From CAVYGM01 sp963768025 (lineage in GTDB: Bacteria > Bacteroidota > Bacteroidia > Cytophagales > Spirosomataceae), in NCBI GenBank assembly GCA_963768025.1, contig CAVYGM010000036.1:55120-119119 (forward strand): a DNA stretch of 64,000 bases, written 5' to 3'. The translations under genes were made by a program, and so were the position numbers. The notes beneath the pieces are model-generated. The model searched no databases. It saw only the letters and a program-made list of their open reading frames with translations, and had not been told where the DNA came from. Of the stretch, positions 8,429 to 18,203 are shown one piece after another (the stretch's first letter is position 1; each line of letters starts with the position of its first letter).

Positions 8429-9452
8429 ATGCAAATAAACCAAAATAAGCGTAAAATCCGCCTGATTCTCCTGTCTTTCGTGATGAGTATCGTCCTGACG
8501 GGGATCAAATTTCTGGCTTTTTACCTTACGGATTCGAATGCGATGCTTAGCGATGCTCTCGAATCCATCATCAATGTTTTTGCCAGTGGATTCGCATTTT
8601 ATAGTATCCGACTTTCTGCCCTGCCAAAGGATACTAATCATCCCTACGGCCACGGGAAAGTAGAGTTCTTTTCGGCGGGCTTTGAAGGGGCGCTGATCGT
8701 GATCGCATCGGCCCTTATTTCCTGGGAGGCAGTAAACCGGTTGTTGGAGCCTGCCCCACTAACCAATTTATCCATTGGTTCTATCCTTATTTTTAGCACA
8801 GTAATATTTAATTCTCTCATTGGATTTTTGTTGGTACGGGAAGGTAAGAAATACAATTCTTTGGCCCTTACAGCCGATGGCCGCCATCTACTTTCCGATA
8901 GTATTAGCAGTGTGCTTTTGCTGATCAGTGTCTTACTAGTGCTGCTTACCGGATTGGAATGGCTGGATAGTGTCGCCTCCCTTCTTTTCGGGTTAATGAT
9001 CGCTTACAATGGCTATCAGTTAATCCGCAAGTCGGTGGCGGGTTTGATGGACGAAAGTGATCGCTGGCCTAATGAACAAGGTGGTAGATGCCATTCGAAG
9101 TCATAAGAAAAACTACTGGGTGGATGTCCATAACCTGCGGGTGCAGCAGTACGGTTCGGACCTGCACGTGGACTGCCATTTGACCTTGCCCTACTATTGG
9201 GAATTGGTAAAGGCGCACGAAGCGATCCACGAATTCGAAAACGTATTGAAGGATAGCCATCCCGGTGAAACCGAAATTTTTGTTCATTCCGATCCCTGTC
9301 TACCTGAGTGCTGCTACTTTTGTCGGTTGGCCGAATGCCCCGTGCGTAGCCATGCATTTCAACATGACATTGACTGGGATGTGGTGAATTTGGCTAAGAA
9401 CCAAAAACTATTCAACGAAGCTCAGTCTACGATTAGGGAAGCAGGCGATTAG
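8429..9452 (+). CDS. Cation diffusion facilitator transporter (frameshifted)
   Basis: The N-terminal part (8429-about 9060) has the CDF membrane helices with metal-site motifs DSNAMLSDALESIINV and HPYGHGKVEFFSAG. At about 9058-9063 the frame must shift by one base (one extra base between GAT and GCT) to continue into MNKVVDAIRSHKKNYWVDVHN, the cytoplasmic domain. The whole is about 340 residues. The tail is unusual: after the FVHSDP segment comes a Cys cluster, CLPECCYFCRLAECPVR, probably metal-binding. It exports divalent cations (Zn, Fe, Mn or similar) in exchange for protons. A -7 element TACCTTTG lies at 8399-8406. Confidence 0.87.
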
Positions 9453-9514
9453 AAAGTTGAAATAGGTACCTTTTATCATTTACCAACAAATTCCATCTTA
9501 ATTTTTAGAAAAAC

Positions 9515-10443
9515 ATGTCTCCATCAAGAAGAGATTTTATCCGTCAGTTCGGATTAGGTGCCCTTGCCTCCACCACCCTGCTGGACGTGTGGGCCGAACC
9601 AGTGAAGAAGAAAATGTTTTTTGACATTTCGCTGGCCGAGTGGTCGCTGCACAAGGCTCTGTTCGCCAAGAAAATTACCAACCTGGATTTTCCTGAAATT
9701 GCCCGCAAAGAGTTTGATATTAGTATCGTAGAGTACGTCAACCAGTTCTTTAAGGACAAAGCCAAGGACACGCAGTACCTGAACGAGTTATTGAAGCGGT
9801 GTAAGGATAACGGCATCCAGAACCACCTGATCATGATAGACGGCGAAGGTGGACTCGGAGAACTGGACGATACGACCAGAAAAAAGGCGGTAGAAAATCA
9901 TTATAAATGGGTGGAAGCTGCCAAATACCTGGGTTGTAAGACCATCCGGGTCAATGCCTTTGGAAAAGGAACCGCCGAGGAGGTAGCCAAGGCAGCCGTC
10001 GAAGGATTGGGCAATCTGGGCGAATTTGCATCCACTATGGGCATTAATGTGATTGTTGAAAACCACGGAGGGTACTCCTCCAACGGGCAATGGCTTTCGG
10101 GCGTTATGAAGCAGGTAGGTAAGAAAAATGTAGGAACACTTCCCGATTTCGGAAATTTCTGCATCGAGCGTAAACCGGGCTCATCCGAATGCGCAATTCC
10201 TATGACCGCTACCAGGGTACCAAGGAATTACTGCCCTATGCAAAGGGCGTAAGCGCCAAAGCCTACGATTTCGATGAGGAAGGCAATGTCATTGAAACGG
10301 ACTACAACAAGATTATGAAGATCGTGAAGGATAGCGGCTTCAAAGGAATAGTCGGAATCGAATACGAAGGAAGCAAGCTCGACGAATACGAAGGAATCCG
10401 GAGGACAAAAGCTATACTGGAGCGGGTTGGACCCCTGGTATAA
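9515..10443 (+). CDS. TIM-barrel sugar isomerase/epimerase, Tat-exported (frameshifted)
   Basis: It starts with a twin-arginine-type leader (SRRDFIRQFGLGALAST), so it is probably exported folded. The body is a xylose-isomerase-like TIM barrel: SLAEWSLHKALFAKK, NHLIMIDGEGGLG, VIVENHGGYSSN (metal-ligand Glu) and TLPDFGNFC. At about 10190 one base is missing. The second part starts in another frame with RNSYDRYQGTKELLPYAK, through GIVGIEYEGSKLDEYEGI, to a stop at 10443. The joined protein is about 309 residues, normal for the sugar phosphate isomerase/epimerase family. The substrate is unknown. A strong terminator follows. Confidence 0.83.
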
Positions 10444-10478
10444 GGGAATCTAACGACGATAGGTAAATTATGAATGTT

Positions 10479-10521
10479 AAAAAAAGTGGGGGTACCTTGA
10501 TTCGGTACCCCCACTTTTTTT
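10479..10521 (+). terminator. Rho-independent terminator
   Basis: A long perfect stem, AGTGGGGGTACC / GGTACCCCCACT with a seven-base loop, is flanked by seven A and seven T, so it can work in both directions. It separates the isomerase gene from the converging SDR gene. Confidence 0.9.
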
Positions 10522-10584
10522 ATTTATAAATATTTTATTTATAGGCACTTAGGCTTAAATTCCACGAGATTTGACAAGAATCTT

Positions 10585-11292
10585 TTATTTTAAATTGCCC
10601 AATCCTCCATCGATTCCCAAAACCTGACCGGTGATCCAGCTGGATTGATCACTCAGCAGGAAGAGTGCCGCTGAGGCGATGTCATCCGGGGTACCATAGC
10701 GGCCCAAGGGATGCCGTTTGGCTGAGGCCTCGCGCTTATCGTCCGTTGACAATAAGTTTTCCGCCAAAGGGGTATCGGTCAAGGAAGGAGCCACCACGTT
10801 GAATCGAATGCCAGCGGCAGCATATTCGGCGGCCAACGCTACGGCCAATCCCTGCACAGCACTCTTGGCCGAGGCAATGGACGCATGGAAACTCAGACCC
10901 GTGGTGGCAGCAACACTGCTAAATAGTACAACTCCGCTACTTTTAGCTTTTTTAAGCCGGGCAATGTTAGGTTGCAAGGCGGCAACCGCCCCAAGGACAT
11001 TGATTTGCCAGTCATTTGTAAAATCTTCCAGGGACAATCGCCCGAAAGGTTTGAGGTTGATCGTACCCGGACAATAAATTAGTCCGTGCAGTTGGTCCGG
11101 TACCGAATCAAAGGCGCTGGCATTGGGCGAAGTGGCATCCCAGTTCAGAAAATTTACGTCTAGATCTGGCTCATGCCGACCGGCCACCGTTACATTTCCA
11201 CCTTCGGCCAGGATGCGTTTGGCTATTTCGTGTCCAATGCCACTTCCTGCCCCAATGATAAGGATATTTTTATCTTTGAATTGCTGATCCAT
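10585..11292 (-). CDS. SDR family oxidoreductase lacking the catalytic Tyr
   Basis: 235 residues, Rossmann fold with GAGSGIG at about 15-21 and a FSSVAATTG strand carrying the active-site Ser. The usual YxxxK is replaced by IASAK: the Lys is kept but the Tyr position is Ile (codon ATT). The rest is standard, with VVAPSLTDTP, RYGTPDDIA and a terminal ITGQVLGIDGGLG. This variant belongs to a subset of SDRs with an H-A-S-I-A-x-A-K pattern and may be non-classical or inactive for dehydrogenation. It converges on the isomerase gene. The substrate is unknown. Confidence 0.85.
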   Translation of the reverse strand: MDQQFKDKNILIIGAGSGIGHEIAKRILAEGGNVTVAGRHEPDLDVNFLNWDATSPNASAFDSVPDQLHGLIYCPGTINLKPFGRLSLEDFTNDWQINVLGAVAALQPNIARLKKAKSSGVVLFSSVAATTGLSFHASIASAKSAVQGLAVALAAEYAAAGIRFNVVAPSLTDTPLAENLLSTDDKREASAKRHPLGRYGTPDDIASAALFLLSDQSSWITGQVLGIDGGLGNLK

Positions 11293-11325
11293 TCTGTTCT
11301 AATTTTTCTAGTCAATAGGGTTCAC

Positions 11326-11355
11326 AAAAAACCCTTCAACGGGTGGTTGAAGGGT
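11326..11355 (-). terminator. Terminator of the queD-folE transcript
   Basis: On the minus strand the stem ACCCTTCAAC / GTTGAAGGGT is followed by a run of T (plus-strand A run at 11326-11330). It lies about 25 bases after the folE stop codon. Confidence 0.8.
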
Positions 11356-11378
11356 AATGTTTTACATGCCGAGGTAAC

Positions 11379-12056
11379 TTAAAAATTCCTTTCTCGTAGC
11401 TTCCTTTCGAACTTGCCTCCGTAGTATGAGGTAACAGTGGAGCTTCCTGAATCACGAATGCCGCGTGATTGTACGCACATGTGTTTTGCATCAATCACAA
11501 CGGCAACATCTTCTGTTTGTAAAGCTTGTTTCAATTCATTGGCGATCTGTACAGTCAGTCTTTCCTGAACCTGCGGACGTTTTGAGAAATATTCTACGAT
11601 CCGGTTCAGCTTGGACAAACCGATTACTTTTCCGCTGGAAATATACGCGACGTGCGCTTTTCCATAAATCGGAACAAAATGATGTTCACAGTTTGAAAAA
11701 ACGGAAATATCTTTTTCTACCAGCATCTGATCGTACTTGTATTTATTATCAAAAAGCGTAACACTCGGCTTATTTTCAGGATCAAGACCGCTAAAAACTT
11801 CCTTGATATACATTTTCGCAACACGTTTCGGAGTTCCTTTCAGACTATCGTCCGTCAGATCCAGACCCATGATTTCCATAATATGGCGAAAATGTTTTTC
11901 AATCAGCTCAATTTTCACATCATCTTCCATCGCAAAAGCATCCACGCGCATGGGCGTTTCAATAGGAGAGAAAATATGCTCATCACCAATTTCCTCAACA
12001 TTATCTCCAAAATTGTCAATCGACCGGGTATTCAACAAAGTTTCGTTCTGTTTCAT
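11379..12056 (-). CDS. folE: GTP cyclohydrolase I
   Basis: 225 residues, full-length type I enzyme. Zinc ligands are seen in SNCEHHFVPIYG (Cys about 123, His about 125-126) and CVQSRGI (Cys about 194). The active-site segments AYISSGKVIGLSKLNRIVEYFSKRPQVQERLT and STVTSYYGG are intact. It opens GTP to 7,8-dihydroneopterin triphosphate, the first step of folate and queuosine biosynthesis, in the cytosol. It lies directly downstream of, and overlapping, a QueD/PTPS gene that uses its product. It begins a patch of different composition from the surrounding DNA, although this gene itself is not frameshifted. Confidence 0.96.
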   Translation of the reverse strand: MKQNETLLNTRSIDNFGDNVEEIGDEHIFSPIETPMRVDAFAMEDDVKIELIEKHFRHIMEIMGLDLTDDSLKGTPKRVAKMYIKEVFSGLDPENKPSVTLFDNKYKYDQMLVEKDISVFSNCEHHFVPIYGKAHVAYISSGKVIGLSKLNRIVEYFSKRPQVQERLTVQIANELKQALQTEDVAVVIDAKHMCVQSRGIRDSGSSTVTSYYGGKFERKLRERNF

Positions 12057-12418
12057 ATAATCTAATTTTCAGAGCAAGCTCTGAATCAATTTTTGGTCTC
12101 AGAATATCGAGTAAATAACAATCGCAATATTTTCGGCGGATGGATTTAAATTTCTGAATTCTTCAACATCAAGATTTAGGTTTTTATGGTCAAAACGATC
12201 AAGTACATGTTCCTTTATCAACATGCACTCAGCACTTTCATATCAATCACATAACCCGTTTCCGGATTTACTTCGCCGGTTACCTGAACGATAAGTTCAT
12301 AATTATGACCATGAAAATTCGGATTATTGCACTTTGCCAAAAACGCCTCATTTTTTTCATCCGACCATGCCGGATTGTGAAGACGATGAGCCGCATTGAA
12401 GTGTTCTTTCCGAAACAC
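12016..12418 (-). pseudogene. queD: 6-carboxytetrahydropterin synthase (QueD/PTPS), two frameshifts
   Basis: It starts GTG at 12418 (or slightly upstream) with FRKEHFNAAHRLHNP, the PTPS opening with its first zinc His, then NFHGHNYELIVQVTGE with the other two His. The frame breaks near 12236, continues as LIKEHVLDRFDHKNLNLDV, breaks again near 12105, and continues as LRPKIDSELALKIRLYETERNFVEYP to a TGA at 12016. The product would be about 134 residues, normal length. The end overlaps the first 41 bases of folE, so the two were coupled. It converts dihydroneopterin triphosphate to 6-carboxy-tetrahydropterin for queuosine. The breaks are probably sequence errors, as both halves remain well conserved. 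Confidence 0.8.
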
Positions 12419-12768
12419 ACCACTTTTGTGCCATATAGAAATGGTTATACGTTAAATAAGTGCCTTAAATGTCGTAACAAAGTATGTGTCCAACACACTT
12501 AAAGCCGCCGAGCGTCTTGCTCAGACGCTCATTGGAGTATACTTGCATTAACGTAACGCGGGGAAATTTATTTTGTTCAAATTGTTGCAAAAAAGTTGAC
12601 AAACTCGATTAGTATCCATCATGTTCAAACTCTCTTGGCTATCTTATAAGGAGCCATCCGTCTGAATAGATTTTAATATTTAATAAAAAAATTTAAAAAT
12701 CATGGTAATAGGTCTATCTTGCGCGGTTACGCTAATCCTAAACCTATCAACTTTCTTAAGCATTCTGA
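12419..12768. other. 350-base AT-rich intergenic region with one hairpin
   Basis: This lies between the divergent queD and Gfo/Idh genes. The only clear structure is a perfect hairpin GAGCGTCT / AGACGCTC (12510-12530) with no T run on either side. I see no clear TTTG / TAnnTTTG promoter pair and no coding sequence. Confidence 0.5.
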
Positions 12769-14123
12769 TGGATAGACGAAATTTTCTTCAAAAAGCAACA
12801 CTGGCCGGCTCGCCACCGGAATCTTACCATCCTACTTCTGTATAAAGAACCAGAAACGGCTCCGGCTGACAAAGTTCGACTTGGTTTTATCGGGGTAGGA
12901 CTGCGTGGACGTAATCATGTGGAGCAGGCACTTTATCGGCCCGGATGTGGAGATAAATGCAATTTGTGACATTGATTCAGCCTCGGTTCAAGCAGACGCT
13001 GAGCCATGATTAAAAAAGCAGGTAGAAAAGAAGCCGCGGTGTATTCAAAGGGAGATGAAGATTTCCTGAATATGGTTAAACGGGATGATCTGGACGGAAT
13101 ACTGATTGCCACACCCTGGCAATGGCACGTTCCGATGGCAATGGCTGCCATGAAGGCGGGAAATATGCCGCTGTGGAAGTTTCTGCCACGGTTACTTTGC
13201 AGGAATCGTGGGATCTGGTGAATACATTCGAAAAAACCGGCTCACATTGCATGATCCTGGAAAATGTTTGTTACCGTCGTGATGTGATGGCCATACTGAA
13301 AATGATTCGTGAAGGAATGTTTGGCGAAATGACCTATGCACATTGCGGTTACCAGCACGATTTGCGCGGAAGTGAAATTTAACAACGGGAAGCAGGCAAC
13401 GAAGGTTACGGCGTTGAGTTTGGTGAAAAAGGATTTTCAGAAGCCAAGATGGCGTACCCAGCATTCCGTTGATCGGAATGGCGACATTTACCCTACCCAC
13501 GGACTAGGTCCGGTGGCACATTGGCTTGACATATAACCGGGGAAATAAATTCACTTATCTGACCTCAACCGCTACCAAATCGCGAGGTTTACATAAATAT
13601 GTTGTGGATCATGGCGGAAAAGATCATCCGAATGCGAAAGTAAATTTCAAACTGGGGGATGTCGTAACTACGGTAATTCAATGTCATCAATGGCGAAAAC
13701 ATTGTGCTCATTCACGACACCAATTCTCCCCGCCCCTATTCGCTGGGCTTTCGGGCGCAGGGAACGGAAGGAATCTGGATGAATGATGGACATACGATTT
13801 ACCTCGAAGATGTTTCTGCCAAAAAACACCAATGCGGAACCAGCATGCGGCTTATTTGGAAAAATACGATCATCCGCTTTGGAAAAAGACATGCAAAGGA
13901 AGCTGAAAATGCCGGACACGGTGGCATTGACTATTTTGTTTTGCGCGGATTTATTGAAGCCATCAAAAGAAAAGTAGCGCCTCCCATTGATGTTTACGAT
14001 GCAGCCGTCTGGAGTGCGATCAGCCCGCTATCTGAACTCTCCATCGCCAGAGGCAGTTCGCCGGTGGAAATTCCGGACTTTACGAGGGGAAATGGAAAAC
14101 TAACCCTCGAATTTTTGGACTAA
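12769..14123 (+). pseudogene. Gfo/Idh/MocA family oxidoreductase, GH109-like, many frameshifts
   Basis: It starts at 12769 with MDRRNFLQKATLAG, a twin-arginine-type leader. Conserved pieces follow in different frames: VRLGFIGVGLRGRNH (NAD-binding), ICDID, DGILIATPWQWHVPMA, then ENVCYRRDVMAILKMIREGMFGE and GYQHDLR. Next come HPTHGLGPVAHWLDI and HDTNSPRPYSLGFRAQGTEG, and the end PLSELSIARGSSPVEIPDF. The order matches exported GH109-type proteins, NAD-dependent glycosidases whose founder acts on alpha-N-acetylgalactosamine. At least five frameshifts are needed over about 1.35 kb. The identity is secure, the substrate is not. It is probably a sequence-quality problem rather than true decay. Confidence 0.78.
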
Positions 14124-14198
14124 ATGACGAATTTTAAATTCTTGTACCTTGTATACAATTATACCATAATCCCTTCCGATTAATAACCATTCACCTAA

Positions 14199-15425
14199 AT
14201 GGCACAAAAAAAAGAGAACTACCTGGGCCCTCTGTATTATCATTGGTGTATTATTTTTCGTGATGGGCTTCATCACCTGGGTAAACGGAACGCTGATTAC
14301 CTTTTTCAAAAAAGCATTCGTCCTCGATAATACCAGTTCCTACCTCGTTACTTTTGCCTTTTTCATTTCCTACACCGTCATGGCGATTCCATGTTCCATG
14401 GTTTTAAAAAAGACCGGTTTTAAAAATGGTATGTCGTGGCTCTGCTGGTGATGGCCGTCGGAACGATCATTTTTATTCCCGCCGCCGAAATGGCCTCTTA
14501 TCCCTTATTTCTGGTCGGGCTTTTTACAATCGGTATTGGTCTTACCGTTGTTGCAGACTGCCATCAATCCGTACGCTAACAATATTGGGGCCTACGGAAA
14601 GTGCCGCGCCAACGGATCAGTATCATGGGAATTGCCAACAAAGGCGCAGGAATCATCAGCCAGATCGTTTTTGGCGGGTTACTGCTAGCGGGTACCACCA
14701 CCACTACCCAAGCTGAGGAACTGGACAAGGTTGAGGGTCCATACTTGGTCTTGACGGCAGTTTTGGTCGGGTTGGCCCTCCTCATCCGCTTGTCGAAAGG
14801 GTTACCCGAAGTAGAGCAGGAAGAAAAGCCACTACTGGAAGGAGAAACCACCTTTGTTGAAAAAAGTAGCGTTTTCGAATTCCCCAACCTGATTTTGGGC
14901 GTCATCGCCTTGTTCTGCTACGTCGGAGTGGAAGTAATTGCCGGCGATACCATTATTACGTACGGCATCTCCCTGGGTTTTCCGGAGGAGGAAGCCCGGT
15001 TGTTTGGAACCTACACCCTGACGGCTATGATGATAGGCTACGTAACCGGTATTATTTTAATTCCCAAATACGTATCCCAGCAGCTTTGGCTGAAATTCTC
15101 AGCAATTTTTGGAATCCTGGTTACCATCGTGGCCATTTTCACCACCGGTTTTACGTCGGTCTTGTGCATCGCCTTGCTCGGTCTGGCTCACGCCATTATG
15201 TGGGGAGCGATATGGCCGTTGGCCATTGAAGGCCTGGGAAAATACATAAAAACCGGAGCGGCACTTCTGATCATGGGTATATCGGGCGGAGCCATCCTGC
15301 CCCTTGTGTACGGTGCCCTTGCCGATTCCATGGGAAGTACCCAGAACGCCTACGTCCTCATGGTACCTCTGTACTTATTTATCTATTATTACTCCGTATG
15401 GGGGTACAAAAAAAGAATTTGGTAA
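14199..15425 (+). pseudogene. Sugar MFS transporter (FucP-like), frameshifted 5' half
   Basis: The reconstructed length is about 409 residues, normal for the FucP/GluP sugar:proton symporter group. The 5' part (start ATG 14199, MAQKKENY) has VMGFITWVNGTLITFFKKAF, the hallmark of the first helices, then breaks several times up to about 14610. From QRISIMGIANKGAG onward the frame is clean to the stop at 15425, with membrane helices throughout and GAIWPLAIEGLGKY. It lies just downstream of the GH109-like gene, which suggests uptake of the sugar released there. That link is inference. The switch from broken to clean sequence occurs near 14600-14650. Confidence 0.8.
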
Positions 15426-15577
15426 GGACTGGATTCCCTAACAGGATACCAATTACCCTAAAAAATTGAGCAAAAGGGGATGAACAAATGAATTGACCTG
15501 CTTGTTTGTAAGGAAAAGGAAAGTAGATGCCGTATTTTTGTACAGCATCTGCTTTTCGACAAAAAATACAATATTGC

Positions 15578-17596
15578 ATGGAAGCTTTTCCCAGCTCACT
15601 CGAAGTAAAACCCGATACCCTATATTGCCCTTCCCTTACGGAGTATATCCGCCGTGACACCATTCGTGTCGATATTGGCGATTTGCCAATGGGCTCCGCC
15701 TTTCCCATCCGGGTCCAATCCATGACCACCGTGGATACCATGAATACGGAAGGCTCCATTGAAGAAATAATCAGGATGGTAGATGCTGGTAGTGAATATA
15801 TTCGTATTACTGCCCCGAGTGTCAAAGAAGCTCAAAATCTTGAAAATATAAAAAAAGGGCTGATCAAAAAGAATATTCGGGTACCCCTGATCGCCGATAT
15901 TCATTTTACTCCCAATGCCGCCGAACTCGCCGCCCGTATTGTCGAAAAAGTCAGGATAAATCCGGGCAACTACGCAGACAGAAAGCGGTTTGAAACCATA
16001 GACTACACCCATGCCTCCTACGCGGCCGAGCTGGATCGCATCCGCGAGAAATTTATGCCGCTCGTAAAAATCTGCAAAGAATACGGCACGGCCATGCGCA
16101 TTGGAACCAATCATGGATCCCTTTCCGATCGAATCCTGAGCCGTTACGGCGATACTCCCCTGGGCATGGTTGAATCTGCCCTGGAATTTCTGCGGATTTG
16201 TGAGGAAATGAACTACTTCAATATAGTTCTTTCCATGAAGTCGAGCAATACGCAGGTTATGGTGGAGGCCTACCGCCTGCTGGTACACCGGTTGAACGAG
16301 GAAAATCTCAAACCTTACCCGCTGCATTTGGGCGTGACCGAAGCGGGTGAGGCGGAGGATGGCAGGATCAAATCGGCAGTGGGGATAGGTACCTTACTGG
16401 AAGATGGATTGGGTGATACCGTGCGGGTGTCACTCACCGAAGCTCCTGAGAACGAGCCGCCGGTGGCAAGGGCCCTTATTGAACGCTACACCAATCGGAA
16501 GCCTCACGCACCGATTCCCCCAATAGAAATTCTTCCCTACGACCCATTTCACTACGCGCGCCGGATTACTCAGGAAGTGTATAATCTGGGGGGGATGAAC
16601 GTACCCCGGGTTATCGCTGATTATTCTGGGATCAAGGTATCGTCTCATGAAGATTTGCGGAGCGTGGGACATTTCTTTTTGCCCGTGCCCGACAAGTGGC
16701 GCATGAATGATCAGGGGGTTGATTTTATCTATTCCGGTTGCCAGCCTATCCCGTTTATGTTGCCCAACGGTCTGAAAGAAATTTTGGACTTTGCCACCTG
16801 GAAGGTGCATCCAGAAACTACCCAAAAATTCCCCCTGCTCACAAGAGAAGAGCTTTCGACTCTACACCCTGCTAACCTCCACCCTACTCTCAATTTCATT
16901 CGGACGGATATTAACGGTCTTGATCAGGATTTGGTGGAGTTCCTTGCCACCCACAAAAATCTGGTGCTGATTCTCACCACAGAAAACAAACACGCAATGG
17001 CTGAGCTTCGCAGGGCGTTTGTTTTGCTCATGGAGAAAACAATTCAGGTACCGGTTGTGGTTATGCGATCCTACAGCCTGGATGACAAAGAAACCCTTCC
17101 CCTGTACTCTTCCACGGATATTGGGGGCCTGCTGGTGGATGGCCTGGGTGACGGGATATTTTTAAAACCCGATTTTACTGGCAACGAAGCACAAGCCGAT
17201 AAGCTGGGGCTAGCTTCCGAGTTCAACTCCCTGGCTTTCGGAATTTTGCAGGCGGCCCGAACCCGGATGTCCAAAACCGAGTTTATTTCCTGTCCCTCCT
17301 GCGGTAGAACGTTATTCGATCTGCAGGAAACCACCGCCATGATTCGGAAACACACCGAGCACCTTAAAGGCCTCAAAATCGGGATCATGGGGTGCATTGT
17401 GAACGGTCCTGGCGAGATGGCCGATGCCGACTATGGCTACGTAGGAATGGGTAAGGATAAGATTGCCCTGTACCGTGGGCAGCAAGTGGTGAAGCGGTCC
17501 GTCAGTGCGGATAAGGCCGTCTCGGAATTAATTGAACTCATTCGGGAGGACGGCCGGTGGCTGGAACCCGATGCTGCCGAACTCCAATTTCAATAA
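15578..17596 (+). CDS. ispG: 4-hydroxy-3-methylbut-2-en-1-yl diphosphate synthase (large form)
   Basis: About 672 residues from ATG 15578. The frame extends 51 bases further up, but that part overlaps a -7 element TATTTTTG (15533-15540) and is unlikely to be translated. This is the long bacteroidete/chlamydial/plant form, with a central insert between the TIM barrel (VQSMTTVDT, LIADIHF, RINPGNYADRKRF) and the Fe-S domain. The [4Fe-4S] ligands are CPSCGRTLF and GCIVNGPGEM near the C-terminus. It makes HMBPP in the MEP isoprenoid pathway using reduced ferredoxin or flavodoxin. No defect is visible. Confidence 0.95.
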   Translation: MEAFPSSLEVKPDTLYCPSLTEYIRRDTIRVDIGDLPMGSAFPIRVQSMTTVDTMNTEGSIEEIIRMVDAGSEYIRITAPSVKEAQNLENIKKGLIKKNIRVPLIADIHFTPNAAELAARIVEKVRINPGNYADRKRFETIDYTHASYAAELDRIREKFMPLVKICKEYGTAMRIGTNHGSLSDRILSRYGDTPLGMVESALEFLRICEEMNYFNIVLSMKSSNTQVMVEAYRLLVHRLNEENLKPYPLHLGVTEAGEAEDGRIKSAVGIGTLLEDGLGDTVRVSLTEAPENEPPVARALIERYTNRKPHAPIPPIEILPYDPFHYARRITQEVYNLGGMNVPRVIADYSGIKVSSHEDLRSVGHFFLPVPDKWRMNDQGVDFIYSGCQPIPFMLPNGLKEILDFATWKVHPETTQKFPLLTREELSTLHPANLHPTLNFIRTDINGLDQDLVEFLATHKNLVLILTTENKHAMAELRRAFVLLMEKTIQVPVVVMRSYSLDDKETLPLYSSTDIGGLLVDGLGDGIFLKPDFTGNEAQADKLGLASEFNSLAFGILQAARTRMSKTEFISCPSCGRTLFDLQETTAMIRKHTEHLKGLKIGIMGCIVNGPGEMADADYGYVGMGKDKIALYRGQQVVKRSVSADKAVSELIELIREDGRWLEPDAAELQFQ

Positions 17597-17635
17597 TAAA
17601 GTATTCTATTACCATTTTATTCAACCTGATTACAC

Positions 17636-17824
17636 ATGAGTGACCTTAGAAGATATTTTAACATTGGGGATGTTTTCAGATACTTTATTCGGGTGTTTAA
17701 AAAACCCGATCCCAATAACCCTAGCTCGGTGAACCTGCGCATGATGCATGGGATCAATCGGATTTCGATCGTTATGTTTCTATTTTGTGTTATTGTCATG
17801 ATCATCCGCGCTTTTACTCGATGA
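17636..17824 (+). CDS. Small single-span membrane protein (DUF6728-like)
   Basis: 62 residues. A charged N-terminal part carries KKPDPNNPSSVNLRMMHGINRISI, followed by one transmembrane helix (MFLFCVIVMIIRAF). The pattern resembles the small Bacteroidota family DUF6728; I am moderately sure of this by memory. Its stop TGA overlaps the ATG of the next gene (ATGA), so the two are translationally coupled. The function is unknown. Confidence 0.65.
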   Translation: MSDLRRYFNIGDVFRYFIRVFKKPDPNNPSSVNLRMMHGINRISIVMFLFCVIVMIIRAFTR

Positions 17825-18171
17825 ATCTCGAAACCCTCCGTACGTATTGTTTGTCGCTTCCGGGAGTAACCGAAGACTTGCCTTTCGGGGAAGACACCCT
17901 GGTTTTTAGAGTGAAAGGGAAGATTTTTCTTTTGACCTCCCTAACCAGTGAACATCCGAGTTTTAACATTAAGTGTGATCCAGACAAGGCGATTGAGCTG
18001 CGGGAACAATATGACTTCGTTAAACCGGGTTATCACATGAACAAAAAACACTGGAACACGATTTCGATGGAGGGTCACTTATCCGAATCCCTGGTAAAGC
18101 CCTGGATTAAAGACTCGTATGACCTTATTGTAGCAAGTTTGCCAGCAAAAGTCCGAGCAGAATTAATTTAA
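17821..18171 (+). CDS. MmcQ/YjbR family protein
   Basis: 116 residues. It has the CyaY-like fold family pattern: LRTYCLSLPGVTEDLPFGEDTLVFRVKGKIFLL, SFNIKCDPDKAIELRE, and PGYHMNKKHWNTIS. Members are described as DNA-binding-like, but the physiological role is not established. The start was chosen at ATG 17821, overlapping the upstream stop, because the family begins four to five residues before the LRTYC helix. Confidence 0.85.
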   Translation: MNLETLRTYCLSLPGVTEDLPFGEDTLVFRVKGKIFLLTSLTSEHPSFNIKCDPDKAIELREQYDFVKPGYHMNKKHWNTISMEGHLSESLVKPWIKDSYDLIVASLPAKVRAELI

Positions 18172-18203
18172 ACCCATTTCTCATTTCCCTCAATTGGTTG
18201 CCG

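Noticed and set aside
9515..10443. Programmed frameshifting in the isomerase gene
   Set aside because: No slippery heptamer or downstream structure at the break, and neighbouring unrelated genes show the same kind of one-base break, so an error is more likely.
12218..12418. A stand-alone 66-residue PTPS-like small protein
   Set aside because: The conserved remainder of the PTPS fold follows directly in shifted frames down to 12016, so this is the first part of a broken queD, not a small gene.
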